DNA from: Artemia franciscana
Lineage: Eukaryota; Arthropoda; Branchiopoda; Anostraca; Artemiidae
NCBI RefSeq assembly: GCF_032884065.1
Contig: NC_088863.1
Coordinates: 66,872,919-66,936,918 of the forward strand
Direction: 5' to 3'
Length of the DNA: 64,000 nt
A program made the translations under genes and the position numbers. Below the pieces are notes generated by a model. The model searched no databases. It was not told where the DNA came from and saw nothing but the letters and a program-made list of their open reading frames with translations. Every line of letters starts with the position of its first letter. Position 1 is the stretch's first letter. Positions 35,243 to 46,339 of this stretch are shown one piece after another.

Positions 35243-37640
35243 CATTATGGTGCTTTGACAAGAACTAAAGCCATATCAGAATGTCCATTTACGTTGTCAT
35301 CTACGTTGTCATACAACGGTTGCGATATCTGGCTGACCTGCTCGAGTACGGATCTCGCCGTTGTTGACACGGTCTCTCCAACTGATTCTAAGGATTCGGC
35401 AAAGACAATTATTCTCGAAGGCGGTAAGGCGTATCTTCTGTTTCGCAGTTAGCGTAAGGCATTCCATAGCGTAACTCAGAACAGAGAGTATATTGCTCCG
35501 GAACAACCTGAGTTTCAACTTCAGCGAGCATACGGTGGATTTCCAGACTGCTAGAAGTCACTGGAATGACGCATTGGCCAAGGCTATTTTGGTGCGAAAG
35601 TGTTTTCCCGAGTCACCACTGGAAGTGACTGTACTTCCTAAGTACTTAATCTGTCACCTGTCCGATGCCTTCTCCTCCTAGTTAGATTTCCATCAGTGAA
35701 ATACTGATTAACATAGCTTTTCTCTTTGGGCGTTGATGTGTAGTCCGAATTGTTCAGCTTTCTCTGCGAGTTTGTTCAGGAATTTCTGAAGCTTCTGCTT
35801 GTCGGCTTCTATGAGCCCAACATCCTCGGCGAAGTCACCGTCCTGAAGAAGTTTTCCTGTAATCAAGATTTCATGCCATTTATATGTATAAAGATTTAGT
35901 ATACAACTAGAACGAAGAGAAGAGGAGACAGCCATGCCTGACGCCAAACATCACCTTGAAGCAGCGTGTGTTGCCGTCCGATGTTTTAACACGGCATTCC
36001 GTCTCTTCGTACATGGTATCTATTAGACCAATTGGCTTCTCAGGAATGCCTTAAAACCGCAATACTCATCACAGGGTTTGACGATCTACTGAATCTGACG
36101 CCTTTTCGAAGTCCACTAAGAATATACACAAGCACTGTCTCCATTTTTTAGATTCCTCCAGCATGGTGGTTATAGTAAAATAAGACCGGCACAAGATCGT
36201 TTTCACCAAAATCCATGTGAGGATCACGTGACGGATCAAGGACAACTTGGAGTAATAATATCGTTGTAAAGATCTTCGCAGGGATGGAGAGAAGATTGAT
36301 TCCTCTATAGCTGCTGCATTCCTTCGCGTCTCCTTTTTTGAAGAGTTTGACTATGGTTCCTGTTCTTCGGTCTTTGGGGACCTTTTCGGTCTGCTAGAGG
36401 AGAGAGAAGAAGAATAGCCAGATGGCCAGGATTCGACAAAGGCTGAACTTGATCATTTCAGCCGAAATGCGGTCTCTACCAAGGAACTTCAAATTATCAA
36501 GTTTTTTAAGCTGCTGAAAGTAACTCGTCAGCGGTCGGCTTTTCATCACTGATGTGAAGACTAAAGAGAGGTTGGTCTGGTATATCCGGCGGGACCACTG
36601 GGGTTGGGCGATTAGGTAGGGTTCCGAAATAAATCGCCTACTGTTCCTTTTGTTCGTCCACATCTGTCAGGAGCCTTCCATTTTCATCTTTCACCAGGCA
36701 TTCTTGGATACTTGACTTGCCAACTATTTCTTTGGTAAGTTGATGTTCATGTGTCTCCATGGCTCGCTGCTTCTTCGGCTTGTTTCGGCTTTTCATTCAT
36801 GCATTGTTGTCTGTCGGATGAGGGACTTTTCTTCACATTTCTATCAACTGCTTTATAGGCCAAGCTCTTGGTCCTCTCTGAATGCCATTTTCCTAAGGGA
36901 GCTTGACTTCAGTTTCTTACGAATTTCTTTGAGATCCAAGGTCTTCGTAGATATCCATTATTGCATAACCGACTTACTAAAGCCGCGGGTTTCTTCGGCC
37001 GTATCCGTGTAGCTTTTGCAAATCGTCTCCCAAGCTTCTTCGACGTCTTCTGGTAAGTTATAGGGCTTCAAAATTTATTTGAGAGTTTGATGCCAAACGA
37101 TTATCGGATACCCTTGTCACTTAGTTTGTCCACGTCAAAGCTTCTAAGTATGTCCGTCTTCAGCTTCTGATTATAAGACTTCAGCTTCAATTTCAGTGCG
37201 GTGACTGCTAGTTCGTGGTCTGAACCAACGTTGGTGCTTCGGAAACTTCAAAAGTCTTTTCGGGTTGTTCGCAATCTCCGATGGATCAGGAAATGATCGA
37301 TTTGATTTTTGGACGGTGCCTTCCGGGGAAGTCCAAGTGTATTTGGAGATATCTTTATGCTGAAACAGCGTACCGCCGATCAGCAAATCATTTCCCATGA
37401 TGAAGCTGACCAGTCGAGCTACATTTTCATTTATGATGCCAAGTCCGTGGTGGCCCATTACTTCAGGGCAGTATGATCTATCTTGGTCAACCTCTACGTT
37501 GAGGTCGCCTGCAATACAGGTGACGTCGTGGAGTGGGATTGAATCAATCACAGACTTGAAGTTGTCGTAGGACTCATCTTCAAGGGTATCATTGTCATCA
37601 TTTGTGGGTGCGTAGCACACGATAAACGACAATTTGGCGT
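35243..37640 (-). pseudogene. RTE-like LINE copy, minus strand, decayed
   Basis: Reading the minus strand from 37640, an endonuclease remnant has YAPTNDDNDTLED, CIAGDLNVEVD and GHHGLGIINENG-like residues, as in the 'craniofacial development protein 2-like' AP endonucleases. The reverse transcriptase follows in pieces: GRDRISAEMIK (36480), LVDFEKASDSVD (motif A, near 36120), FKVMFGVRQ (motif B), and DFAEDVGLIEADKQ (motif C, near 35830). The C-terminal region has FENNCLCRILRISWRDRV. Motif C has Glu for the first catalytic Asp, and many stops are present, so it is dead. The 3' end near 35243 (GTGCTTTGACAAG) matches that of the plus-strand copy. Confidence 0.8.
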
Positions 37641-38619
37641 GGTTAGAAACAAATCTTGCATTGAGTATTCTTTCATTGACTGGTTTCTATGAGCAGAGGG
37701 CTTTGGTCGCTTTTGGACTGAATATTGTTGCAACTCTGGCAAAGTGACTTTCAGTTTATCCCGTTGTAAAAGATTTTGAACATCGTACGGTCGCAACGGA
37801 TTTTTTTCTTGCCACAGTCTTTCAAGCTTGTTTCCAAAACCTACCGCTAATAACTGGTAATAGATTATAGTCTCTTCCTGACCAACAGCCAGCATTTTGA
37901 TAATAATTAATTCAGTGACCAAAAGGATTATAATTAGAATAAGCGGATTATTTTGCTATTTGAGTGAGAATTGCCATTGGATTTTTTGTGGTTTTTCTTA
38001 TTGATATTTTCATGATCAGTAATCTATATTATCAGAGTATAATCTATTATTGAATATCTAATGGACGAACTGGTTTATTCGCCAATACTGAATGTTCAAT
38101 ACTATGTTCAAAGTAATATATTGAATGGTATTGAACACGATTAATAAATATGGAATGGACTTTTTTGTTGATATAAATGAAGTGAAGGACGCAAAAGCCA
38201 AGCTTTGGGAGATGTGTGCCCCCAATGAGGACGGCAGGGTGAAAAAGAGTTTTGGTGCTATTTCAAGCCACTTTAGTGATATTATTTCACTCCTAATAGC
38301 TAAAAAAAGAGTGGCAACTCTGTGCCAACTTTTCAGCATACTCTGTGCCAACAAGCGTACTAATTCATGGCCGTTGACCTAATCAGTAATTGTTTTCCGT
38401 TTCAAAGGATCAGAAAGGTCAGTGGGATATTCGAAACAACTATGATTGCATGAGTATCAGTAGTTGAAACAAGCAGGGGAAGTTTTGGATATTCAAACTT
38501 GTAGTTATCGAGGGCTGAAGACATACCTACGACAGTCTGATGCAGCTGGTTAATTTTGACAAATAGGGAAGAATCAGCAGTTTCTTGAAGGCATGGCACT
38601 TCGGTGGGAAGCTTAATCA
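37641..38619. other. Sequence between opposed LINE copies
   Basis: Unrecognised open frames occur on the minus strand (37922-37548 and 38620-38402) and the plus strand (38125-38382). They may include 5' sequence of the RTE-like elements. Nothing firm can be assigned. Confidence 0.3.
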
Positions 38620-39356
38620 CAAAAGTTGTCCTTGATCCTCACGTGAAGAACAGCATAGATTTTGGAAAAAAGATCTTGTGCCGGTCTTATTTTACTATAA
38701 CCACCATAATGGAGGAATCTAAAAAATGGAGAAAGCGCTTGTGTATAGTCTTAGTGGACTTCGAAAAGACGTAAGATTCAGTAAATCTGTGAAGAGTATT
38801 GCGGAATTACGGCATTCCCGATAAGCTAATCCGTCTAATAGTTACCATGTACGAAGAGACAGAATGCTATGTTAAAAAATCGGACAGCAACACATGCTGC
38901 TTCAAGGTGATGTCTGGCGTCAGGCAAGTCTGTGTCCTGTCACTTCCCCTCTTCGGTCCAAGTTGTAGACTACATCTTTAAACAGATAAATGGGCATGGA
39001 ATCTTGCTTGCACGAAACCTATTTCAGGACGGCGACTTGGCCGACGATGTTGGGCTTACAGAATCCGACAAGCAGACAACCGTTTACTCGCTGAAGTTGA
39101 AACTCAGGTTGTTCCAGAGCAGTATACTCTCTGCTTTGAGTTTCGCTATGGAATGCCTTATGCTATCTGCGAAACAAGAGATACGCCTTACCGCCTTCGA
39201 GAACAATTGTCTTCGCCAAATCCTTAGAATCAGTTGGAGAGGCCGTGTCAACCACGACGAGATCCGCGCTCTAACTGGCCAGCCAGATATCGCAAACGTT
39301 GTATGACAACGTAAATGGACATTCTGATATGGATTCTGCACTTGTCAAAGCACCAT
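38620..39356 (+). pseudogene. RTE-like LINE fragment, plus strand
   Basis: This is a 5'-truncated copy of the same family as 35243-37640, in the opposite orientation. The shared stretch starts at CTTGATCC.TCACGTGA and includes GATCTTGTGCCGGTCTTATT. It encodes VDFEKT (motif A), KVMSGVRQ (motif B), DLADDVGL (motif C, with both Asp residues kept) and ENNCLRQILRISWRGRV. Frameshifts break it. Its 3' end at GTCAAAGCACCAT coincides with that of the minus copy. Confidence 0.8.
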
Positions 39357-39359
39357 TAT

Positions 39360-41290
39360 ACCTTTTATTCTTCGTCTATTTATTCTTCGATCGTAAATGT
39401 CCATGATGATCATGATACTGACCACCTACCACTATCTGTGGTTTTTTTACTTCCCAATGTTCCCACAGATTTGAAACTCAAAAAGAAATCAAAATGGTTT
39501 TCGAAACATAATTGGAAAAACAGCAGACATCTCGTTATACATATTAACACTTACATCCCCTTCTATCTCTTGTACGTGTACCTTATCAGTTATTGCAACT
39601 TAAATAGGTTAGATCTGACAGAATTTCTGAGCTAAATTAGTATTATAAGGAAATTGTATCATGTTTGAAAGAAGCTAAATGTAGAGCTGTTCCTTTAGAA
39701 CGTATCCCTATTGGTACTTGAAAATCAATCTGGTCACCAAATCCCAATTTAAAGACTGTGAAAAACAAAGCTAAATTCTGGCTTCGAGTTTGGAACGATT
39801 GTGGCCGACCACGATCAGGGTGTGTTACAAGAAGTAAAAAAACAAAAATAAAGCGAATTACAAGAAGTATCTTAGGTCAGTAAGGTAGCGTGGCATGGAT
39901 TTCCCTGTGAGTAAACCTAAATGGTGTAAAGTGATTAATCCTGAAAGGCTTGAAAATGAATATTCTTGCAGTGATGCCATACCACCATCTATCTGGCAGA
40001 AGCATCATTCTTCAATTTTTCTGTTGTTGACTATTCCGTACATGCCGTTTATTCTCGTTTCATTGCACCTTTTTTTTCTATCCAGTATTTCACAGCGACA
40101 AGCAATTCCCATTACATGTTCTGCTGTATGTAGTGGTATTAAGAATTTAAAATCTGATTCTGTTCAAATAGATGGGATAGCTGAAGTTCTTCTTTCCCAA
40201 AGTTGTCCTGCACTCGTTTTACAGTTACTTTTTCAGATGTGTATATGCACATCTAGTGTTACAGAGAGTTTCCTGCGTGGCACTATAAGTTCAATATTAA
40301 AACGGGGAAAATCTCCTACTGGTTGTTCTTCATACCGGCCCATTGCTGTTTCTTGTAATATAAGTAAATTAATTGAACATATAGCTCTTCTCCATCTAAT
40401 TAATAGGACTAATGAAGGAGACAACCAGTTTGGTTTTCGTAATGTGGTGGGTTGTTAGTATCCTCATTGCATTTTAGCATCTCTTCTTCCGGATAATAAT
40501 GCCAAGAATAAAGCAATTTATATTTGTGCTTTAGATCTTTCAAAAAATTTGACAGTGTAATCCTTTCCCAGCTTTTTTATTCCCTTTATATTTGAGGTGT
40601 TAATTTGTCATTTACTCTGCTTCTGCAGTATTGATATAGCAACTCTTTTCTTTCTTAGTTTGAAATCTTCTTCAACTACTACTATTAAAGTTAAAAGAGG
40701 CGTAAGACAAGGTGGCAATTTGTCACCTACACTTTTAAAATTTATATTTCTGGCGTGCTTGCAAAAATATCCTCTACATAACTATCTGATTTTTCATATG
40801 TTTCTTATCGGGCTTATGCTGATGATTTGCTCCTAATTAGTCGGACTAGGACTGGTCTCTCCAAAATGGTACCTTCTGTTTCCGAAGCTTTTTGTGGGAT
40901 TGGCCTTTGTTTGAATAAAAAGAAGTGTGAGTTTTTATCTTTCGCTTCAACTTCATCATCTCCTCTTAATTGTGACACTTCCTCTATTCCGTATTTGGAT
41001 TCTTTGCGGTGGTTGGGCATAAGCCTTACTAATAAGCTTTTTTCGTCAGTACACTGTTTACTAAATTTTTAAAAGAATACAATTTGGATATGGGAAAATT
41101 GTTCCTAATCAAGGCAAATATAATAGACAGGCTCTGGCAAAACTCTACTCTACATACTGCAGTCAATCAGTCCTTGATGCGGCAGGAATCTACCCCATCC
41201 TGAGAAAAATAAGAATCCAGAGTAGTTATTTCAGGTACTGTAAGTTCCTCCTTTTCATTCCTCCTTGGACACGTAACCGGATTCTATCGG
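39360..41290 (+). pseudogene. Jockey/CR1-type LINE reverse transcriptase pseudogene
   Basis: From about 39400 the end of an endonuclease (DTDHLPLSVV) leads into a spacer. Then comes a reverse transcriptase: FLRGTISSILKRGKSPTGC, SSYRPIAVSCNISKLIEHI, then NEGDNQFGF (40420), ALDLSKNFDS (40525, motif A), KVKRGVRQGGNLSPTL (40700, motif B) and YADDLLLISRT (about 40813-40845, the catalytic YADD). CLNKKKCEFLSF and LRWLGISL follow. The order is complete, but several frameshifts and stops separate the blocks. It lies in the same intron as the RTE-like copies. Confidence 0.85.
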
Positions 41291-41620
41291 TAAATATGGT
41301 GCACCTGATATAACATTAAAGTTGGAAAAGCTACACAAGATGCTCTCAAGTACTGTTCTTGATGTGCTTTCTCCACATAATCATCTTTTAAAATTTTTTC
41401 TATAGTTAGCTTTTTTTTTGTGAATTTCATTTCTGGTTGTATTTAAAATTTTTTTATTTCTCTAAATTTTTTTGTGCGTTTTTATATATTTTTTTATATG
41501 GTGTACCTGATATAACATTAAATTTGGGGAAAGCTACACAGAAAGCTCTCAGATACTACTCTTGATGGGTTTCTCCACATAATCATATTTAAAGTTCTTT
41601 CTATAGTTATCTTTCGTTGG
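41290..41620. repeat. Direct duplication at the LINE 3' end
   Basis: The sequence TGGTGCACCTGATATAACAT with its following ~110 bp (about 41295-41410) recurs at about 41500-41620 with TGGTGTACCTGATATAACAT. Both contain a GAAAGCTACACA/CTCAAGTACT core and end in CTCCACATAATCAT. It is probably a tandemly repeated LINE 3' untranslated region. Confidence 0.7.
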
Positions 41621-42880
41621 TTGACCTTTTTTTTGTGAATTTCATTTCTTGTTTGTATTTACTGTTATTTTTTTTATTTCTCTATAATTTGTTTTTTTTG
41701 TGAGTGTGTGTTTATTTAACTTTTTGAGTTTATTTAATTAAAAAAAATTCTATAGTCATCATTTTTTCGTTTTTGTATGTTTTGCGTTTTTTGTGTGTAT
41801 TTGCTCCACATTTTAATACTTTTAAAGCGTTTTTGTGGGAAAGAAATAAATCATTTTTATTATTATATAAAGAATTGAAAACAAAAATCATAGCAAAGTA
41901 GACAACATATGCAACAACTGTCAATTTTTTTTATCGCCAAATTTGATAAATATACTTTGCATAAGCTTAGACGTTATATTTTTGCGATTTTAGTTTCAAT
42001 TTTACTCTTCCAGTCCATTAAAATTACTTTGTATTTTGTTAGATTTTTCTTTTTTAGACTTTACATAGAGAAAAGGTCATACCTCTTACTTTAATCGTGA
42101 TTTTTTGTCAAAAAGTCTGTTTTTTGAAAATTAAAAGTTTTTGTCAAAAAGAAGCACTTACAGCAAACTTAAGTTCTGAACTCATTCCTTCACGAAATCA
42201 GAAAATGTCCAAAATAGCAGTGTATTAGCACTGTTTTGCCAAGATTTTAGTAAATATTAAAATAATTTTAAAATTACAGATCAATTACAATTCTTTAACC
42301 TTTTTACTACTTTTGGAGACACTAATTAAAATGGAATCACCCATTGAGGCCATACCACGCTATTTTAGTTTGCTTGTGTTCGTGATATGTCTGTTTTTCA
42401 GCGACGATTGTTTTAACCATTTATGCTGCGAATATATTATTAAAAATATTCCTAAAAATAGCAGTAAAAGAAGCCAACGCCAGTCCAGTGGGTTTTCTGA
42501 AAAGGAAACGTTCCATTTCAGGACCGCTAACACAATCTATTACTGAAAGTCTAATCGCAGGCTAGCTGTATAAGTCTTTTGAAGATCTCACAACCGTTTA
42601 GCCATTTCCACTAAACATGTTCTATATATCTTCTTCACATGTTAAGAAGAGATGGCGTGAAGAATATGCGTATAGTAGAGTCCAAGAACACAAAGAGCGC
42701 TGTGTGCTTTATAGCGGCAGCCACTGTAAATCCGTAATCTCTACAGCTCGAAATAACACAGAAACGAAAAAGCGAAAGAATGAGTAGTACGTGACACAAA
42801 TAATCACTGTTCATCGCTCAGAAACTAAACCAATATTAAAGCCTTTTTATTAAGACCAAGCTCTGAACAACTCGAATAAC
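41621..42880. other. Intron sequence, nothing recognised
   Basis: AT-rich. A 77-codon plus frame at 42313-42546 has a hydrophobic segment followed by a Ser/Lys-rich tail, but no family or gene context. Confidence 0.35.
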
Positions 42881-42889
42881 CTCTCTCCG

Positions 42890-44220
42890 GTACTAAAGCC
42901 TGTGACACTAACTGCCAAAATACACTTCCCAAGCATGATTCTAGGTAACTCTAGATCACTGACGAATAAAGTGGACGAGCTAGAGCCTGTCTTAAGCACC
43001 TAATCGATACCACTAGTAATAATTACCGAGTGCTTAGATATTAGAGCAGAAACAGGTGCTATTAAAGGCTATATGAACTTTTTCAATACCAGGCGTGATA
43101 GACAAGATGCAAGACGTGGAGGTGAAGTACGCATCTACTTCCGTGAACATTTGCCATGTAGACAACTTAGTAAACCCCTCAGATTTGCGTCATGAAGTAA
43201 ACTGGCTTTGGTGCAAGCTGAGAGGGTTACCAAAAACTTAAACTTGCATCATTCTAGCAGCGGTGTATAATACTGGAAGTAGCCGTAACCGACATGAATT
43301 AGTGATATCCTTGCATTGTCAAGTTGATGATTTTCACAAACAATTCAGTAATCAAGCTATCGCTGAAGATTTTAACTTAACCAATAAAAAGTGGATTTCA
43401 CATGTATTAGATCTGAAACAAGTGGTCGGTGTTCCTAGTCATGGAAGTGTAAGCATACTAGACCTCATACTAACGAATATTGAGATGTTATGTGAACCGT
43501 CAGTATCCCTAGGACCCCTGGCTAAGTCAGACCACAACATACTCTGATGAAATTCAAAGAGGAGAATTCATACGTCAAAACAAAACAAAAATTTTTTAGT
43601 TAAAAAAATTTAACTTCATCCAATATTTTGAAAAAAAATCTACAATTCGATCCACTCACGCGGGACATTATAACCAGATGCAGCCGTTTCTAACTATATT
43701 TCGCTGCAACAATCCTAGGTATAATATATACATCTGATTGCTCGCTTAGGCTGTATGTTGACAGCATTGTACGTGAAGGTCACTACTTAATCATGAGTTT
43801 AACAAGTATGCGTAGGTTGGGCTTCTTTGATCGCCAACCCCTACTGTTTTATACAACCTACATCAATTCTATCCACGAGTATTCCTGTTGTCCTTTTTAG
43901 GGTCCTCAAGCTCAAAGCACTGTTTACATGACAGCAGAACTAGAATATGTCTAAGATGTGCTAATAAAGTAATACTTGGACCCCGCTTCAGCTACTATGA
44001 AAGTGGTGTTGAACATTATTCTTTCGAAGACATGATTTGATAATAAAATTTGGGAAAAAGCTATTAGCAAACGAGACACACCGATCAATTTTTCCACCAT
44101 CTGCACAGATCAGTAGAACCACTAGGCATCACAATAAACTACTACCCGTTAAGTTCTGTACGAGCAGATTTAGAAATTCCTTCGTGCCATATTTTGTGGG
44201 TATATTTAGCAACTGACTTT
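42890..44220 (+). pseudogene. CR1-like LINE with reverse transcriptase deleted
   Basis: The 5' part reads LGNSRSLTNKVDELEPVL and IITECLDIRAETGA, the start of a LINE endonuclease. It then continues with VISLHCQVDDF and AEDFNLTNKKWISH (43263-43547), SILDLILTN and PLAKSDHNIL, the endonuclease C-terminus with its SDH motif. The next recognisable pieces near 43900-44200 (TRICLRCANKVILGP, PLSSVRADLEIPS) belong to the C-terminal end of such LINE proteins. The reverse transcriptase that should lie between is absent. Stops are present throughout. Confidence 0.7.
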
Positions 44221-44636
44221 TTTTTTCATGGTCTATTTCTTTTGTGATCGTAAAAGTAGCTTAATTTAGCGTTAATTTTTTAGTGCTACGATAGCGATTT
44301 AAATAAACGAATTACTTAATTACTTAAGTGGCCCAAAAGATACTCTAAACTGTACAAAAGCATCACCAGTAATTTTTTTGCGAATATGATTTGCTAAATT
44401 TGGTAAATTTGCAAAATGTTCACAAAATTAGATAATCATTTTGCACTTTTTCTTTATTTTTGGAACGTTAATTTTAGCGGGAAAAAACAAACAAACAGTT
44501 TTCTCAATTAAATTGCATGTAAGACACGTGACTTAGGTGGCTCGAGCTAAGCTTTCCCACAATTTCTTCCATATTAAATTTTATTTGGCGGACACGAAAC
44601 CTAAAGATCTCTGGTTAAAAGCAAACCCATAATTAC

Positions 44637-44753
44637 CAGGAAGGTTGTTCACATATCCACCATCGAGTAAAAGATGGCCGTCTATTGGATCGCATAAAGG
44701 CGGCATATAGCCAGATAAAGACATCGATGCCCGAACATATCGCCAAAGACTAC
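44637..44753 (-). CDS. PNPLA6/sws-like: Neuropathy target esterase, exon with the catalytic Asp
   Basis: Acceptor TTTTCAG ends at 44754 and donor CCTG|GTAATT follows 44637. The 117-bp exon enters and leaves in phase 1. It encodes [36 protein letters not shown] and LP, nearly identical to vertebrate NTE in this stretch. The Asp of DGG is the second member of the patatin Ser-Asp catalytic dyad. The 6.7-kb intron before it holds the R1 tandem array and a small MITE. Confidence 0.95.
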
Positions 44754-45414
44754 CTGAAAAGAAAGGACAAAGTACCATACAGAATCAGAGTTGGATTTGA
44801 AGCACCTGAGACTCAAAACTCTTGCTCTTTTTATTGACTTAGAATTGCTCAGAAAAGAACCGGCTGTATGATAACATCTCTCTTTCTTGCCAGTATGATA
44901 CCTGGCCCCTCTTTCTAGCATACGCTTATGAAGTGATCTGGTGGGCTTTTGAAATAGGTTGCAAAACAAATCAGCGGAATAAAAAAAAACAAAAAAACTA
45001 ATATTTTAATAGTTAAGTTAATACGTTGTTTTATTATTCAATTATATTTTATATCCTGCTAGATGCATCAATCAGTGTCAAAAAGGCACCAAACACGAAC
45101 TCCAATTTTTAAAAGGACAGACACATTTGTTGCGCAAATTAACATAGTATTTAGAGTCGTCGCTCCGGTAATCTTGATTGATATCGTATCATGAATCTGG
45201 TAGGAGCTATCTGGAACAAAGCTGTCATTTTAAAACAGGAGGGATCGAAATAGTTTTTTTTTTTCATTTTTCATTGATAAACTGATTTAGACCAGGGAGC
45301 AATAAAAAGGCAAATAATTAGTCTGCAAAATAACCTTATAAAATACAAGTTCCAGCACACCCCCAGCCATCAAAACTTCAAAAATAATGAGATACTCACC
45401 ATATTGGCCAGTGC

Positions 45415-45554
45415 CAGGGGCGTAGCTCTTGGGGAAAGGGGCAATAGGGGTCCATATCTGGATAGTAAAGGGGTATAGGCTATATACCAATTTTCTTCGA
45501 GAAATTATTTGGAGAATGGCAACTGCCCCCCCCCCTACAAAAACGAAGCCCCTG
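45415..45554. mobile_element. Short hAT-like MITE candidate
   Basis: Ends CAGGGGCGTAGCT and AACGAAGCCCCTG are imperfect inverted repeats starting CAGGGG, as in many hAT elements. The 8-bp flanks GCCAGTGC and GCCAATAG agree at five positions, a poor target duplication. The interior has a G run and a C run. The 96-codon frame across it is not a gene. Confidence 0.4.
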
Positions 45555-46339
45555 GCCAATAGCACTTTGAATAATCGGATTGGCCCTACATTGAAAGCCC
45601 AAGACTTCCCAGATATACTCTGGGAAGTATATCTGAATAACCCCTCAAACAAAAAAAAAAGTCCTTATTTTCTACATATCCATGCTAAGGATTTCGTAAC
45701 TCTGCCCCAGAATCCCTGAACCGCTTAAGTTTTGGATGTGAATCCATTCAGCAAGGAGTAGTAAACATACGAAAGATCTTCAATACCGCCAGAACATAAT
45801 TTGCACTTTACAGAAAAAAAAATATAAATGAATGTAAATTGGCAGTATAATAAACATATACTGATACTTTTTAATCAAAATGTTAATGTCATTTGATTTA
45901 ATGAAAGTAAAAATGTTTAAATTTATTTTCCATCTTTTTTTTTTTAAGATACGCTATTTTGACAATCTAAATGCACATAGTGTATTTTGTTAGTTAGAAT
46001 TTGCCATCAATATTCTCTCAAATTTTATCTTCATAGACAGAGCCTTAGTAGTACTATTACCGCAATAGTTTCGGTGGTAGCAGAAGTAGTTGCAGTGTTA
46101 GTGTTGTATTAGCAGTAGTAGTAGCAGTTTTATTAAAGCTACCATGTGCATATTGGCTTTTGTTCAGGTGAATATCACTTTCATGGTACCCCCGAAGTTT
46201 CATCTTGACTCGTTAAGCCCTTCCAAAAATATCATTAATGTGCGCTTTTGACTCATCGCTCATCTTAATGCCCTTCGGTATTTTGGGAAAGTAGAAGTGA
46301 AACATGAACACCTCTTCTCAATAACATATACTGTATGTA

